This document shows positions 52,256 to 64,000 of a stretch of 64,000 nt of DNA, piece after piece. Under the pieces are notes generated by a model. The model made no database searches and was not told where the DNA came from. It worked only from the letters and a program-made list of their open reading frames with translations. Source of the stretch: Stomorhina lunata (Eukaryota; Arthropoda; Insecta; Diptera; Rhiniidae). The DNA is taken from NCBI GenBank assembly GCA_933228675.1, contig OW121743.1, forward strand, positions 56,455,206 to 56,519,205. Reading direction: 5' to 3'. The position numbers were made by a program, and so were the translations under genes. The number at the start of each line of letters is the position of its first letter. The stretch's first letter is position 1.

Positions 52256-53089
52256 TTCCATTCATCAATTTTTCTAGAAAAATGTCTTATCACATCTTAC
52301 GCTTAATAGAATTCTGCTTCGATATATAATAGAAAATTTATAAAATCTGATATTTTGTATTATCCCTGTTGCTTATCGATACCACTGTTTGATGACCATG
52401 ACTAAACATTCGAAAGTCATTTCTTGATATCATTAAGAATTTTTCCTATTCGTAATCATCTCCATCCCTTTTCTAATACAAATACAGAAACATATTTTGA
52501 ACGTTTCTAATCTCTCAGTTTTTTTCCTCTAATTCTCTAAAAAAATTCCAAGAAAAAGTCTATTCGTCCCTCCCCCATTTTTTTGTGCCAACCGAACGAA
52601 GTCAGTCAAAATGATTTAACGATAATGATAAATAACCACTGATTGACAAATGATGATAAAATTGTCAATACAACTACAGTTAAATTCATAATATACTATT
52701 GTACAATGATGGCGGGAAAAAACAGTTATATGAGAAAGGAAAAGGAAAACAAACAAAGACAAAAACGGAAATACAAATACAACTGTAGATCCAAAGCAAA
52801 AAACTGTATATAACTGTCATTTTGTAGTAGAATTAAAAAAAAATGAAACAAAGAAACATGAATTGTATTTTTGAAAAATGGCAATAAAGTTTGTCAATTT
52901 GATGATAAATGCTAATTTAGAAATGACAGCAGTAGAAAAAACCAAAAGAAAAAATTGTATATAGAGATTGCAAAAAAAAAATGAAATTGTGAAAAATAAA
53001 ATCATAAGAAATTTAAGAGAATGAAGTAAATGATGGCAGTTAAGTGCCAATGAACAAAAGATAGGTTATGTGAAGGCAAAGTTAGCAAA
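52256..53089. other. Unique spacer (copy 2)
   Basis: Copy of 45921-46754 at an offset of 6,335 bp. The 77-codon minus-strand open frame at 52817-53050 is identical at the protein level to the one at 46482-46715, which supports a recent duplication rather than selection on a gene. Confidence 0.85.
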
Positions 53090-56000
53090 ATTAGACGAAA
53101 GGCAAAGTTTTCTATAGAAAAGTTGACGATAGGCAAAGTTTTCTATAGAAAAGTTGACGATAGGCAAAGTTTTCTATAGAAAAGTTGACGCTAGGCAAAT
53201 TTTCTATAGAAAAGTTGACGATAGGCAAAGTTTTCTCTAGAAAAGTTGACGATAGGCAAAGTTTTCTATAGAAAAGTTGACGATAGGCAAAGTTTTCTAT
53301 AGAAAAGTTGACGATAGGCAAAGTTTTCTATAGAAAAGTTGACGATAGGCATAGTTTTCTATAGAAAAGTTGACGATAGGCAAAGTTTTCTATAGAAAAG
53401 TTGACGATAGGCAAAGTTTTCTATAGAAAAGTTGACGATAGGCAAAGTTTTCTATAGAAAAGTTGACGATAGGCAAAGTTTTCTATAGAAAAGTTGACGA
53501 TAGTCAAAGTTTTCTATAGAAAAGTTGACGATAGGCAAAGTTTTCTATAGAAAAGTTGACGATAGGCAAAGTTTTCTATAGAAAAGTTGACGATAGGCAT
53601 AGTTTTCTATAGAAAAGTTGACGATAGGCAAAGTTTTCTATAGAAAAGTTGACGATAGGCAAAGTTTTCTATAGAAAAGTTGACGATAGTCAAAGTTTTC
53701 TATAGAAAAGTTGACGATAGGCAAAGTTTTCTATAGAAAAGTTGACGATAGGCAAAGTTTTCTATAGAAAAGTTGACGATAGGCAAAGTTTTCTATAGAA
53801 AAGTTGACGATAGTCAAAGTTTTCTATAGAAAAGTTGACGATAGGCAAAGTTTTCTCTAGAAAAGTTGACGATAGGCAAAGTTTTCTATAGAAAAGTTGA
53901 CGATAGGCAAAGTTTTCTATAGAAAAGTTGACGATAGGCAAAGTTTTCTATAGAAAAGTTGACGATAGGCATAGTTTTCTATAGAAAAGTTGACGATAGG
54001 CAAAGTTTTCTATAGAAAAGTTGACGATAGGCAAAGTTTTCTATAGAAAAGTTGACGATAGTCAAAGTTTTCTATAGAAAAGTTGACGATAGTCAAAGTT
54101 TTCTATAGAAAAGTTGACGATAGGCAAAGTTTTCTATAGAAAAGTTGACGATAGGCAAAGTTTTCTATAGAAAAGTTGACGATAGGCAAAGTTTTCTATA
54201 GAAAAGTTGACGATAGGCATAGTTTTCTATAGAAAAGTTGACGATAGTCAAAGTTTTCTATAGAAAAGTTGACGATAGGCAAAGTTTTCTATAGAAAAGT
54301 TGACGATAGTCAAAGTTTTCTATAGAAAAGTTGACGATAGGCAAAGTTTTCTATAGAAAAGTTGACGATAGGCAAAGTTTTCTATAGAAAAGTTGACGAT
54401 AGGCATAGTTTTCTATAGAAAAGTTGACGATAGGCAAAGTTTTCTATAGAAAAGTTGACGATAGGCAAAGTTTTCTATAGAAAAGTTGACGATAGTCAAA
54501 GTTTTCTATAGAAAAGTTGACGATAGGCAAAGTTTTCTATAGAAAAGTTGACGATAGGCAAAGTTTTCTATAGAAAAGTTGACGATAGGCAAAGTTTTCT
54601 ATAGAAAAGTTGACGATAGTCAAAGTTTTCTATAGAAAAGTTGACGATAGGCAAAGTTTTCTCTAGAAAAGTTGACGATAGGCAAAGTTTTCTATAGAAA
54701 AGTTGACGATAGGCAAAGTTTTCTATAGAAAAGTTGACGATAGGCAAAGTTTTCTATAGAAAAGTTGACGATAGGCATAGTTTTCTATAGAAAAGTTGAC
54801 GATAGGCAAAGTTTTCTATAGAAAAGTTGACGATAGGCAAAGTTTTCTATAGAAAAGTTGACGATAGTCAAAGTTTTCTATAGAAAAGTTGACGATAGTC
54901 AAAGTTTTCTATAGAAAAGTTGACGATAGGCAAAGTTTTCTATAGAAAAGTTGACGATAGGCAAAGTTTTCTATAGAAAAGTTGACGATAGGCAAAGTTT
55001 TCTATAGAAAAGTTGACGATAGGCATAGTTTTCTATAGAAAAGTTGACGATAGGCAAAGTTTTCTATAGAAAAGTTGACGATAGGCAAAGTTTTCTATAG
55101 AAAAGTTGACGATAGGCAAAGTTTTCTATAGAAAAGTTGACGATAGTCAAAGTTTTCTATAGAAAAGTTGACGATAGTCAAAGTTTTCTATAGAAAAGTT
55201 GACGATAGGCAAAGTTTTCTATAGAAAAGTTGACGATAGGCAAAGTTTTCTATAGAAAAGTTGACGATAGGCAAAGTTTTCTATAGAAAAGTTGACGATA
55301 GGCATAGTTTTCTATAGAAAAGTTGACGATAGGCAAAGTTTTCTATAGAAAAGTTGACGATAGGCAAAGTTTTCTATAGAAAAGTTGACGATAGGCAAAG
55401 TTTTCTATAGAAAAGTTGACGATAGGCAAAGTTTTCTATAGAAAAGTTGACGATAGGCATAGTTTTCTATAGAAAAGTTGACGATAGTCAAAGTTTTCTA
55501 TAGAAAAGTTGACGATAGTCAAAGTTTTCTATAGAAAAGTTGACGATAGGCAAAGTTTTCTATAGAAAAGTTGACGATAGGCAAAGTTTTCTATAGAAAA
55601 GTTGACGATAGGCAAAGTTTTCTATAGAAAAGTTGACGATAGGCAAAGTTTTCTATAGAAAAGTTGACGATAGGCAAAGTTTTCTATAGAAAAGTTGACG
55701 ATAGGCAAAGTTTTCTATAGAAAAGTTGACGATAGGCATAGTTTTCTATAGAAAAGTTGACGATAGGCAAAGTTTTCTATAGAAAAGTTGACGATAGGCA
55801 AAGTTTTCTATAGAAAAGTTGACGATAGGCAAAGTTTTCTATAGAAAAGTTGACGATAGGCAAAGTTTTCTATAGAAAAGTTGACGATAGGCAAAGTTTT
55901 CTATAGAAAAGTTGACGATAGGCATAGTTTTCTATAGAAAAGTTGACGATAGTCAAAGTTTTCTATAGAAAAGTTGACGATAGGCAAAGTTTTCTATAGA

Positions 56001-59000
56001 AAAGTTGACGATAGGCAAAGTTTTCTATAGAAAAGTTGACGATAGGCAAAGTTTTCTATAGAAAAGTTGACGATAGGCATAGTTTTCTATAGAAAAGTTG
56101 ACGATAGTCAAAGTTTTCTATAGAAAAGTTGACGATAGTCAAAGTTTTCTATAGAAAAGTTGACGATAGGCAAAGTTTTCTATAGAAAAGTTGACGATAG
56201 GCATAGTTTTCTATAGAAAAGTTGACGATAGGCAAAGTTTTCTATAGAAAAGTTGACGATAGGCAAAGTTTTCTATAGAAAAGTTGACGATAGTCAAAGT
56301 TTTCTATAGAAAAGTTGACGATAGGCAAAGTTTTCTATAGAAAAGTTGACGATAGGCAAAGTTTTCTATAGAAAAGTTGACGATAGGCAAAGTTTTCTAT
56401 AGAAAAGTTGACGATAGGCAAAGTTTTCTATAGAAAAGTTGACGATAGGCAAAGTTTTCTATAGAAAAGTTGACGATAGGCAAAGTTTTCTATAGAAAAG
56501 TTGACGATAGGCAAAGTTTTCTATAGAAAAGTTGACGATAGGCATAGTTTTCTATAGAAAAGTTGACGATAGGCAAAGTTTTCTATAGAAAAGTTGACGA
56601 TAGGCAAAGTTTTCTATAGAAAAGTTGACGATAGGCATAGTTTTCTATAGAAAAGTTGACGATAGTCAAAGTTTTCTATAGAAAAGTTGACGATAGTCAA
56701 AGTTTTCTATAGAAAAGTTGACGATAGGCAAAGTTTTCTATAGAAAAGTTGACGATAGGCATAGTTTTCTATAGAAAAGTTGACGATAGGCAAAGTTTTC
56801 TATAGAAAAGTTGACGATAGGCAAAGTTTTCTATAGAAAAGTTGACGATAGTCAAAGTTTTCTATAGAAAAGTTGACGATAGGCAAAGTTTTCTATAGAA
56901 AAGTTGACGATAGGCAAAGTTTTCTATAGAAAAGTTGACGATAGGCAAAGTTTTCTATAGAAAAGTTGACGATAGTCAAAGTTTTCTATAGAAAAGTTGA
57001 CGATAGGCAAAGTTTTCTATAGAAAAGTTGACGATAGTCAAAGTTTTCTATAGAAAAGTTGACGATAGTCAAAGTTTTCTATAGAAAAGTTGACGATAGG
57101 CAAAGTTTTCTATAGAAAAGTTGACGATAGGCAAAGTTTTCTATAGAAAAGTTGACGATAGGCAAAGTTTTCTATAGAAAAGTTGACGATAGGCATAGTT
57201 TTCTATAGAAAAGTTGACGATAGGCAAAGTTTTCTATAGAAAAGTTGACGATAGGCAAAGTTTTCTATAGAAAAGTTGACGATAGGCATAGTTTTCTATA
57301 GAAAAGTTGACGATAGTCAAAGTTTTCTATAGAAAAGTTGACGATAGGCAAAGTTTTCTATAGAAAAGTTGACGATAGTCAAAGTTTTCTATAGAAAAGT
57401 TGACGATAGGCAAAGTTTTCTCTAGAAAAGTTGACGATAGGCAAAGTTTTCTATAGAAAAGTTGACGATAGGCAAAGTTTTCTATAGAAAAGTTGACGAT
57501 AGGCAAAGTTTTCTATAGAAAAGTTGACGATAGGCATAGTTTTCTATAGAAAAGTTGACGATAGGCAAAGTTTTCTATAGAAAAGTTGACGATAGGCAAA
57601 GTTTTCTATAGAAAAGTTGACGATAGGCAAAGTTTTCTATAGAAAAGTTGACGATAGTCAAAGTTTTCTATAGAAAAGTTGACGATAGGCAAAGTTTTCT
57701 ATAGAAAAGTTGACGATAGGTAAAGTTTTCTATAGAAAAGTTGACGATAGGCAAAGTTTTCTATAGAAAAGTTGACGATAGGCAAAGTTTTCTATAGAAA
57801 AGTTGACGATAGGCAAAGTCTTCTATAGAAAAGTTGACGATAGGCAAAGTTTTCTATAGAAAAGTTGACGATAGTCAAAGTTTTCTATAGAAAAGTTGAC
57901 GATAGGCAAAGTTTTCTCTAGAAAAGTTGACGATAGGCAAAGTTTTCTATAGAAAAGTTGACGATAGGCAAAGTTTTCTATAGAAAAGTTGACGATAGGC
58001 AAAGTTTTCTATAGAAAAGTTGACGATAGGCAAAGATTTCTATAGAAAAGTTGACGATAGGCAAAGTTTTCTATAGAAAAGTTGACGATAGGCAAAGTTT
58101 TCTATAGAAAAGTTGACGATAGGCAAAGTTTTCTATAGAAAAGTTGACGATAGGCAAAGTTTTCTCTAGAAAAGTTGACGATAGGCAAAGTTTTCTATAG
58201 AAAAGTTGACGATAGGCAAAGTTTTCTATAGAAAAGTTGACGATAGGCAAAGTTTTCTATAGAAAAGTTGACGATAGGCAAAGTTTTCTATAGAAAAGTT
58301 GACGATAGGCAAAGTTTTCTATAGAAAAGTTGACGATAGGCAAAGTTTTCTATAGAAAAGTTGACGATAGGCAAAGTTTTCTATAGAAAAGTTGACGAAA
58401 GGCAAAGTTTTCTCTAGAAAAGTTGACGATTGGCAAAGTTTTCTATAGAAAAGTTGACGATAGGCAAAGTTTTCTATAGAAAAGTTGACGATAGGCAAAG
58501 TTTTCTATAGAAAAGTTGACGATAGGCAAAGTTTTCTATAGAAAAGTTGACAAAAGGCAAAGTTTTCTATAGAAAAGTTGACGAAGGGCAAAGTTTTCTA
58601 TAAAAAAGTTGACAATAGGCAAAGTTTTCTATAGAAAAGTTGACGATAGGCAAAGTTTTCTATAGAAAAGTTGACGATAGGCAAAGTTTTCTATAGAAAA
58701 GTTGACGATAGGCAAAGTTTTCTATACAAAAGTTGACGATAGGCAAAGTTTTCGATACAAAAGTTGACGATAGGCAAAGTTTTCTATACAAAAGTTGACG
58801 ATAGGCAAAGTTTTCTATAGAAAAGTTGACGATAGGCAAAGTTTTCTATAGAAAAGTTGACGATAGGCAAAGTTTTCTATAGAAAAATTGACGATAGGCA
58901 AAGTTTTCTATAGAAAAGTTGACGATAGGCAAAGTTTTTTATAGAAAAGTTGACGATAGGCAAAGTTTTTTATAGAAAAGTTGACGATAGGCAAAGTCTT

Positions 59001-59370
59001 CTATAAAAAAGTTGACGATAGGCAAAGTTTCCTATAGAGAAGTTGACGATAGACAAAGGTTTCTTTAGAAAAGTTGACGATAGTCAAAGTTTTCTTTAGG
59101 AAAGTTGACGATAGTCAAAGTTTTCTTTAGAAAAGTTGACGATAGTCAAAGTTTTCTTTAGAAAAGTTAACGATAGTCAAAGATTTCTTTAGTAAAGTTG
59201 ACAATAGCCAAAGTTTTCTTTAGAAAAGTTGACGATAGTCAAAGTTTTCTATAGAAAAGTTGACGATAGTCAAAGTTTTCTATAGAAAAGTTGACGATAG
59301 TCAAAGTTTTCTGTAGAAAAGTTGACGATAGTCAAAGTTTTCTATAGAAATTTTCATGATAGTCGAAGTT
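53090..59370 (+). repeat. Array G+ (copy 2), expanded by 61 units
   Basis: About 200 copies. At the left the offset to copy 1 is 6,335 bp (for example CTAGGCAAATTTTC at 46857 and 53192, and the CTCTAG unit at 47520 and 53855). At the right it is 8,226 bp (for example GGTAAAG at 49491 and 57717, and GATAGACAAAGG at 50821 and 59047). The difference of 1,891 bp is exactly 61 units of 31 bp. The end (59080-59370) is a run of GATAGTC units not present at the end of copy 1. Confidence 0.97.
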
Positions 59371-60394
59371 ATTTTTATTAGTCTGAATTTATGCCCTTTC
59401 TCATGAACACAAGCAATAAAATTAAATGCAAACAAACATTCAAAAAAGAGGACATTAACAAATACAAAACAGACGAAATGTATGAAGAAATTAGATGAAA
59501 TACAAAAAACTCACACATACACTCTTCAAAACACACACACTGTTCAATACATTCTAAAGAAAGACAAAATTCAAATATAAGTGACAATGAATGCGTGAAG
59601 CGGAAGTGACATGTCACAGTGATAGGGGGAAATAAAAAAATATATACAATCTTACAAAAAATATAAGGAATCTAACAAAATAGAAATATAGGACCATTCG
59701 ACATTGAGGCAACTTACAACTTCTTTCTATGCAAAAGAATCTAAAAAACTGATGAATTGGAGAAGAAAAAAACGCAAATTACATTTCAATCGAATTGTTG
59801 ATGCCATCATTCATCATTATCAAACAATGTTTTATGTTTCTTTATTTTTCAAATCTTTTTCTTGGGTTTTTTCTAATGTTGGTTTTCTGTTTTTTTTTCG
59901 TTCTGTCTTGACTATGACTGACAAATTTGTGTTCATTCTTGTTCGGTTTTTTTTTTGTAAAAAATTTCCTTTAATTTTTTATTTGTATATTTCCGGCAAC
60001 ACATACATGCCAGTATCCCATTAATGGCCCCCAAATTTTCAAATTTAGTTATCAACAGTCTGCTATTTTATTGTGATAAATTAGATGGAAAAGGTTGTTC
60101 GTCGTTATTGGGCTAAGGTCCTGCATTTTCCTTTCAAATTTATTATTGAGGGCTCATTTTGTGTTGTTGAAAAAAACTTGATGCGGGTTCATTTTATGTA
60201 TTATTTTTTTGTTCTAGTGTAAATTCCTTAAATGCTAAACAAGATTTGTTTTATTTTCATTTAGAGATTACAGGGAAAGATATGTAGAAAAAAAAATTAA
60301 GAAAAATGATTTATTTTTATAAATTGGTTTCTCCCAGGTTTTGAAATAAAGTTTGGTTGTTTTTGGCATAAAAAAATAATTAAATTAAATTTTT
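59371..60394. other. Unique spacer
   Basis: About 1 kb. Short open frames on both strands (59378-59617 and 59704-60024) encode low-complexity peptides without a domain. Nothing else recognised. Confidence 0.55.
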
Positions 60395-61860
60395 TTACTT
60401 TTTATGGGAAATTTTTCAAAAATTTACTTTTTAGAGAAAATTTTTTCAAAAATTTACTTTTTATAGGAAATTTTTCAAAAATTTACTTCTTATATTACAT
60501 TTTTCAAAGATTTACTTTTTATAGAAAATTTTTTAAAAATTTACTTTTTATAGAAAATTTTTTAAAAATTTACTTTTTATAGAAAATTTTTCAAAATTTA
60601 CTTTTTATAGAAAATTTTTCAAAAATTTACTTTTTATAGAAAATTTTTCAAAATTTACTTTTTATAGGAAATTTTTCAAAAATTTACTTTTTATAGGAAA
60701 TTTTTCAAAAATTTACTTTTTATAGGAGATTTTAAAAAAATTTACTTATTTTTATAGGAAATTTTTCAAAAATTTTCTTTTTTTACAGGAAATTTTTCAA
60801 AAATTTACTTTTTATAGGAAATTTTTCAAAAATTTACTTTTTAGAGGAAATTTTTCGAAAATTTACTTTTGAGAGGAAATTTTTCAAAAATTTACTTTTT
60901 ATAGAACATTTTTCGAAAATTTACTTTTTATAGGAAATTTTTCAAAAATTTACTTTTTATAAAAAATTTTTCAAAAATTTATTTTTTATAGGAAATTTTT
61001 CAAAAATTTACTTTTTTTAAAGGAAATTTTTCAAAAATTTACTTTTTTATAGGAAATTATTCAAAAATTTACTTTTTACAGCAAAATTTTCAAAAATTTA
61101 CTTTTTATAGCAAATTTTTCAAAAATTTACTTTTTATAGGAAATTTTTCAAAAATTTACATTTTATAGGAAAACGTCTATAAAAATTTACTTTTTAAAGG
61201 AAATTTTTCAAAAATTTACTTTTTATAGGAAATTTTTCTAAAATTTACTTTTTATAGGAAATTTTTCAAAAATTTACTTTTTAAAGGAAATTTTTAAAAA
61301 ATTTACTTTTTATAGGAAATTTTTCAAAAACTTACTTTTTATAGGAAATTTTTCAAAAATTTACTTTTTATAGGTGATTTTAAAAAAATTTACTTTTTTT
61401 ATAGGAAATTTTTCAAAAATTTTCTTTTTTTACAGGAAATTTTTCAAAAATTTACTTTTTATAGGAAATTTTTCGAAAATTTACTTTTTAGAGGAAATTT
61501 TTAGAAAATTTACTTTTGAGAAGAAATTTTTCAAAAATTTACTTTTTATAGGAAGTTTTTCAAAAATTTACTTTTTATAGGAAATTTTTAAAAAATTTAC
61601 TTCTTATAGCAAATTTTTCAAAAATTTACTTTTTAGAGGAAATTTTTCAAAAATTTACTATTTTTATGAAAATTTTCAAAAATTTATTTTTAATAGGAAA
61701 TTTTTCAAAAATTTTCTTTTTATAGGAAATTTTTCCAAAATTTACTTTTTATAGGAAATTTTTGCAAAATTTACTTTCTATAGGAAATTATTCGAAAATT
61801 TTCTTTTTAGAGGAAATTTTTTAAAAATTTACTTTATTTTATTTTTCAAAAATTTACAGA
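60395..61860 (+). repeat. 29-bp satellite, forward arm
   Basis: About 50 diverged copies of AAAAATTTACTTTTT-ATAGGAAATTTTTC (29 bp). AAAAATTT and AAATTTTT within the unit form an interrupted inverted repeat. The symmetrical CTATAG core is lost (TATAGG). A block with TTTACAGGAAAT and GAGAGGAAAT variants is found twice (about 60725-60900 and 61370-61560), so part of the array is a block duplication. It is inverted relative to 63055-64000. Confidence 0.93.
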
Positions 61861-63054
61861 AGAACAAAACTTTCCAAAATTTATTACTGAAGTATTCTTC
61901 TACAACTGATTTAGACTTTTGATATAAAAAAATTAACTCCGAACAGCCTCTACGTATGAGTGTTAGCTAATTTTTGAAGAATTAAAAAATAATCATACGC
62001 CACCCAATCATTATCGGTTACATATAAGCGAATTTACAACCATAATTAAAAATTAATATTTATTTTCAATTTCGTAATGACACACTTTCAATATACAATT
62101 TTATATATACATATACATATGCATATACATATATTTTGTACATTGATTGCCATTATAGAGCAAGTTAATTATTTTATATTATTTTCCCATAAAAAATCCA
62201 TTAAACTTACAAAGCAAAATTCATTCAAACATACTCTCGTGCTCGAACGGCAAAATAATAGTGAAATATCTGCGTTGATGAAAAAATAATCAACTTTAAC
62301 TTTTATATACATAAATATTAGTTAATGGCAAAAAATGTAAAACTGCCTGCAACCAAAAAAAAAGGAAAAACTTTACTTCAATGCAACATTTCAGGCAGGT
62401 GGAAGAGGCAGCAGAGGCCGTTGAATGAAGTGCTGGCTTATATACTTAGTAGTAGGCAAGTAGTGGAAATAAAACTGTGTCAACCTGCACAAAAATTGCA
62501 ACGTTTATTGACAGATATGGGCCATAAAAAGGGCTAAGGTGTATATGTCAGCTTCGACACTCACTTTAACAGTGTTGGCCACAATGCAACACCATGTGCC
62601 AAAAAGCCACAGCTAAAGAGTTGAGTCTATATTTGTTTGTCGGAGTAATTTATATTCGTTGAGTTGTTTTAACTTTAGGTCAGAGTGTGTAGCAATGTTG
62701 CATTGAAGAGCCGATTTAATGGATAATTAAATAGAATACGGAAAATTTATTAGAGTTTTAAATTTAATAATGCATATCTGACAAAATATATGACAGCATA
62801 TACGTGAGTGTATGTGTCTGTGTATGTGTTTAAATATGAGTGTAAGTTAAGGTAAAAATAAAACAGTTTACTTTTATATTTAAATTTTTTCCTAACAAAA
62901 TAAATGGGCATGAGCTTAAAGCTTTTTTTTCGCTGTCTCTCCGTTTAATGCCAATATGTGTCATTGGCTTTGAAATGTATTTATTTTATTAAATTTTTTC
63001 TTTATACAGAAAAACTAGATACTTTTTAAATTTGTTATGAAAAAGAATTTATTT
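61861..63054. other. Spacer (loop) between inverted 29-bp arrays
   Basis: About 1.2 kb, with an alternating TATACATATACATATGCAT stretch at 62105-62135. Open frames of 70 codons at 62077-62289 and 62325-62537 have no recognisable domain. No gene is called. Confidence 0.55.
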
Positions 63055-64000
63055 TAATGTAAATTTTCATTTTTGAAAATTTCCTATAAAAAGGAAATTT
63101 TTAAAAATTTCCTATAAAAAGGAAATTTTTTTAAAAAATTTCCTATAAAAGTAAATTTTTGAAAAATTTCCGATAAAAAGTAAATTTTTTAAAAATTTTC
63201 TATAAAAATAAGAAAATTTTCTAAAATTTCCTATAAAAACGAAATTTTTGAAAATTTTCTATAAAACGCAAATTTTTGAAAATTTTTCTATAAAACACAC
63301 ATTTTGGAAAATTTTCCTATAAAAAGAAAATTTTTGAAAAATTTCCTATAAAAAGTAAATTTTTGAAAAATTTCCTATAAAAAGTAAATATTTGAAAAAT
63401 TTCCTATAAAAAGTAAATTTTTGAAAAATTTCCTATAAAAAGTAAATTTTTGAAAAATTTCCTATAAAAAGTAAATTTTTGAAAAATTTCCTATAAAAAG
63501 TAAATTTTTGAAAAATTTCCTATAAAAAGTAAATTTTTGAAAAATTTCCTATAAAAAGGAAATTTTTGAAAAATTTCCTATAAAAGTAAATTTTTGAAAA
63601 ACTTCCTATAAAAAGTAAATTTTTGAAAAATTTCCTATAAAAAGAAATTTTTGAAAAATTTCCTATAAAAAGTAAATTTTTGAAAAATTTCCTATAAAAA
63701 TTAAAATTATGAAAAGTTTCCTATTAACAGTAAATTTTTGAAAATTTCCTATAAAAAGTAAATTTTTGAAAAATTTCCTATAAAAAGTAAATTTTTGAAA
63801 AATTTCCTATAAAAAGTAAATTTTTGAAAAATTTCCTATAAAAAGTAAATTTTTGAAAAATTTCCTATAAAAAGTAAATTTTTGAAAAATTTCTATATAA
63901 AAAGTAAATTTTTGAAAAATTTCCTATAAAAAGTAAATTTTTGAAAAATTTCCTATAAAAAGTAAATTTTTGAAAAATTTCCTATAAAAAGTAAATTTTT
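63055..64000 (-). repeat. 29-bp satellite, reverse arm (runs off the window)
   Basis: About 32 copies of the reverse complement of the 60395-61860 unit (GAAAAATTTCCTAT-AAAAAGTAAATTTTT). The 29-bp period was measured between 63374 and 63403. The inner 250 bp is degenerate, and the outer part is homogeneous up to the window edge. Confidence 0.95.

Noticed and set aside
59704..60024. 106-codon frame on the plus strand
   Set aside because: Phe-rich low-complexity translation of A+T-rich DNA, with no motif or splice context.
62325..62537. 70-codon frame with basic N-terminus
   Set aside because: No recognisable family. Short length and single-frame chance opening are more likely than a gene.

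Overview
The window is from a eukaryote, very probably a higher (calyptrate-type) fly. Evidence: extreme A+T content, one spliced gene of the insect luciferase-like acyl-CoA synthetase family, a 5'-truncated R1-clade non-LTR retrotransposon with a poly(A) tail, a tRNA-headed SINE, and degenerate tandem-repeat elements of the mini-me/DINE-1 style with a long GACA microsatellite. No rRNA or functional tRNA gene, CRISPR array or prokaryote-type operon is visible. The species assignment is inference.

More than half of the window is tandem repeat. Almost every array shares one 14-bp perfect palindrome, TTTTCTATAGAAAA, with a different linker, mostly at a 31-bp period. Layout: 1-5850 array A (31 bp, degenerate after 3811); 6482-6984 12-bp array; 6997-9530 array B (31 bp); 11478-16070 12-bp array in the opposite orientation, interrupted at 12438-13493 by the retrotransposon; 17009-19412 21-bp array; 20486-20715 SINE; 21600-22731 and 28803-32250 two DINE-like elements pointing at each other; 23279-23480 a foldback MITE; 33540-35770 arrays C and D; 37388-38985 and 39963-42245 an inverted pair (E+ and E-); 43845-45920 arrays E+, F+ and D-; 46755-50840 array G+; 50841-59370 a second copy of the F/D/spacer/G block; 60395-61860 and 63055-64000 an inverted pair of 29-bp arrays. 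Spacers of 0.6-2 kb between arrays show no recognisable gene.

The only convincing protein-coding gene is on the minus strand (28194 down to 23580). I could join four exons with consensus splice sites and consistent phases into a 551-residue AMP-forming acyl-CoA synthetase. Its third intron (2.7 kb) is itself filled with the palindromic repeats.

The candidate undescribed system is the palindromic-core satellite superfamily. It has one constant palindrome with interchangeable linkers, each homogenised in its own array. The arrays often occur as inverted pairs around a unique loop, which resembles the architecture of Drosophila Foldback (FB) elements. A near-identical 6,335-bp block duplication, followed by a further in-register gain of 61 repeat units, shows recent unequal exchange or an assembly effect.
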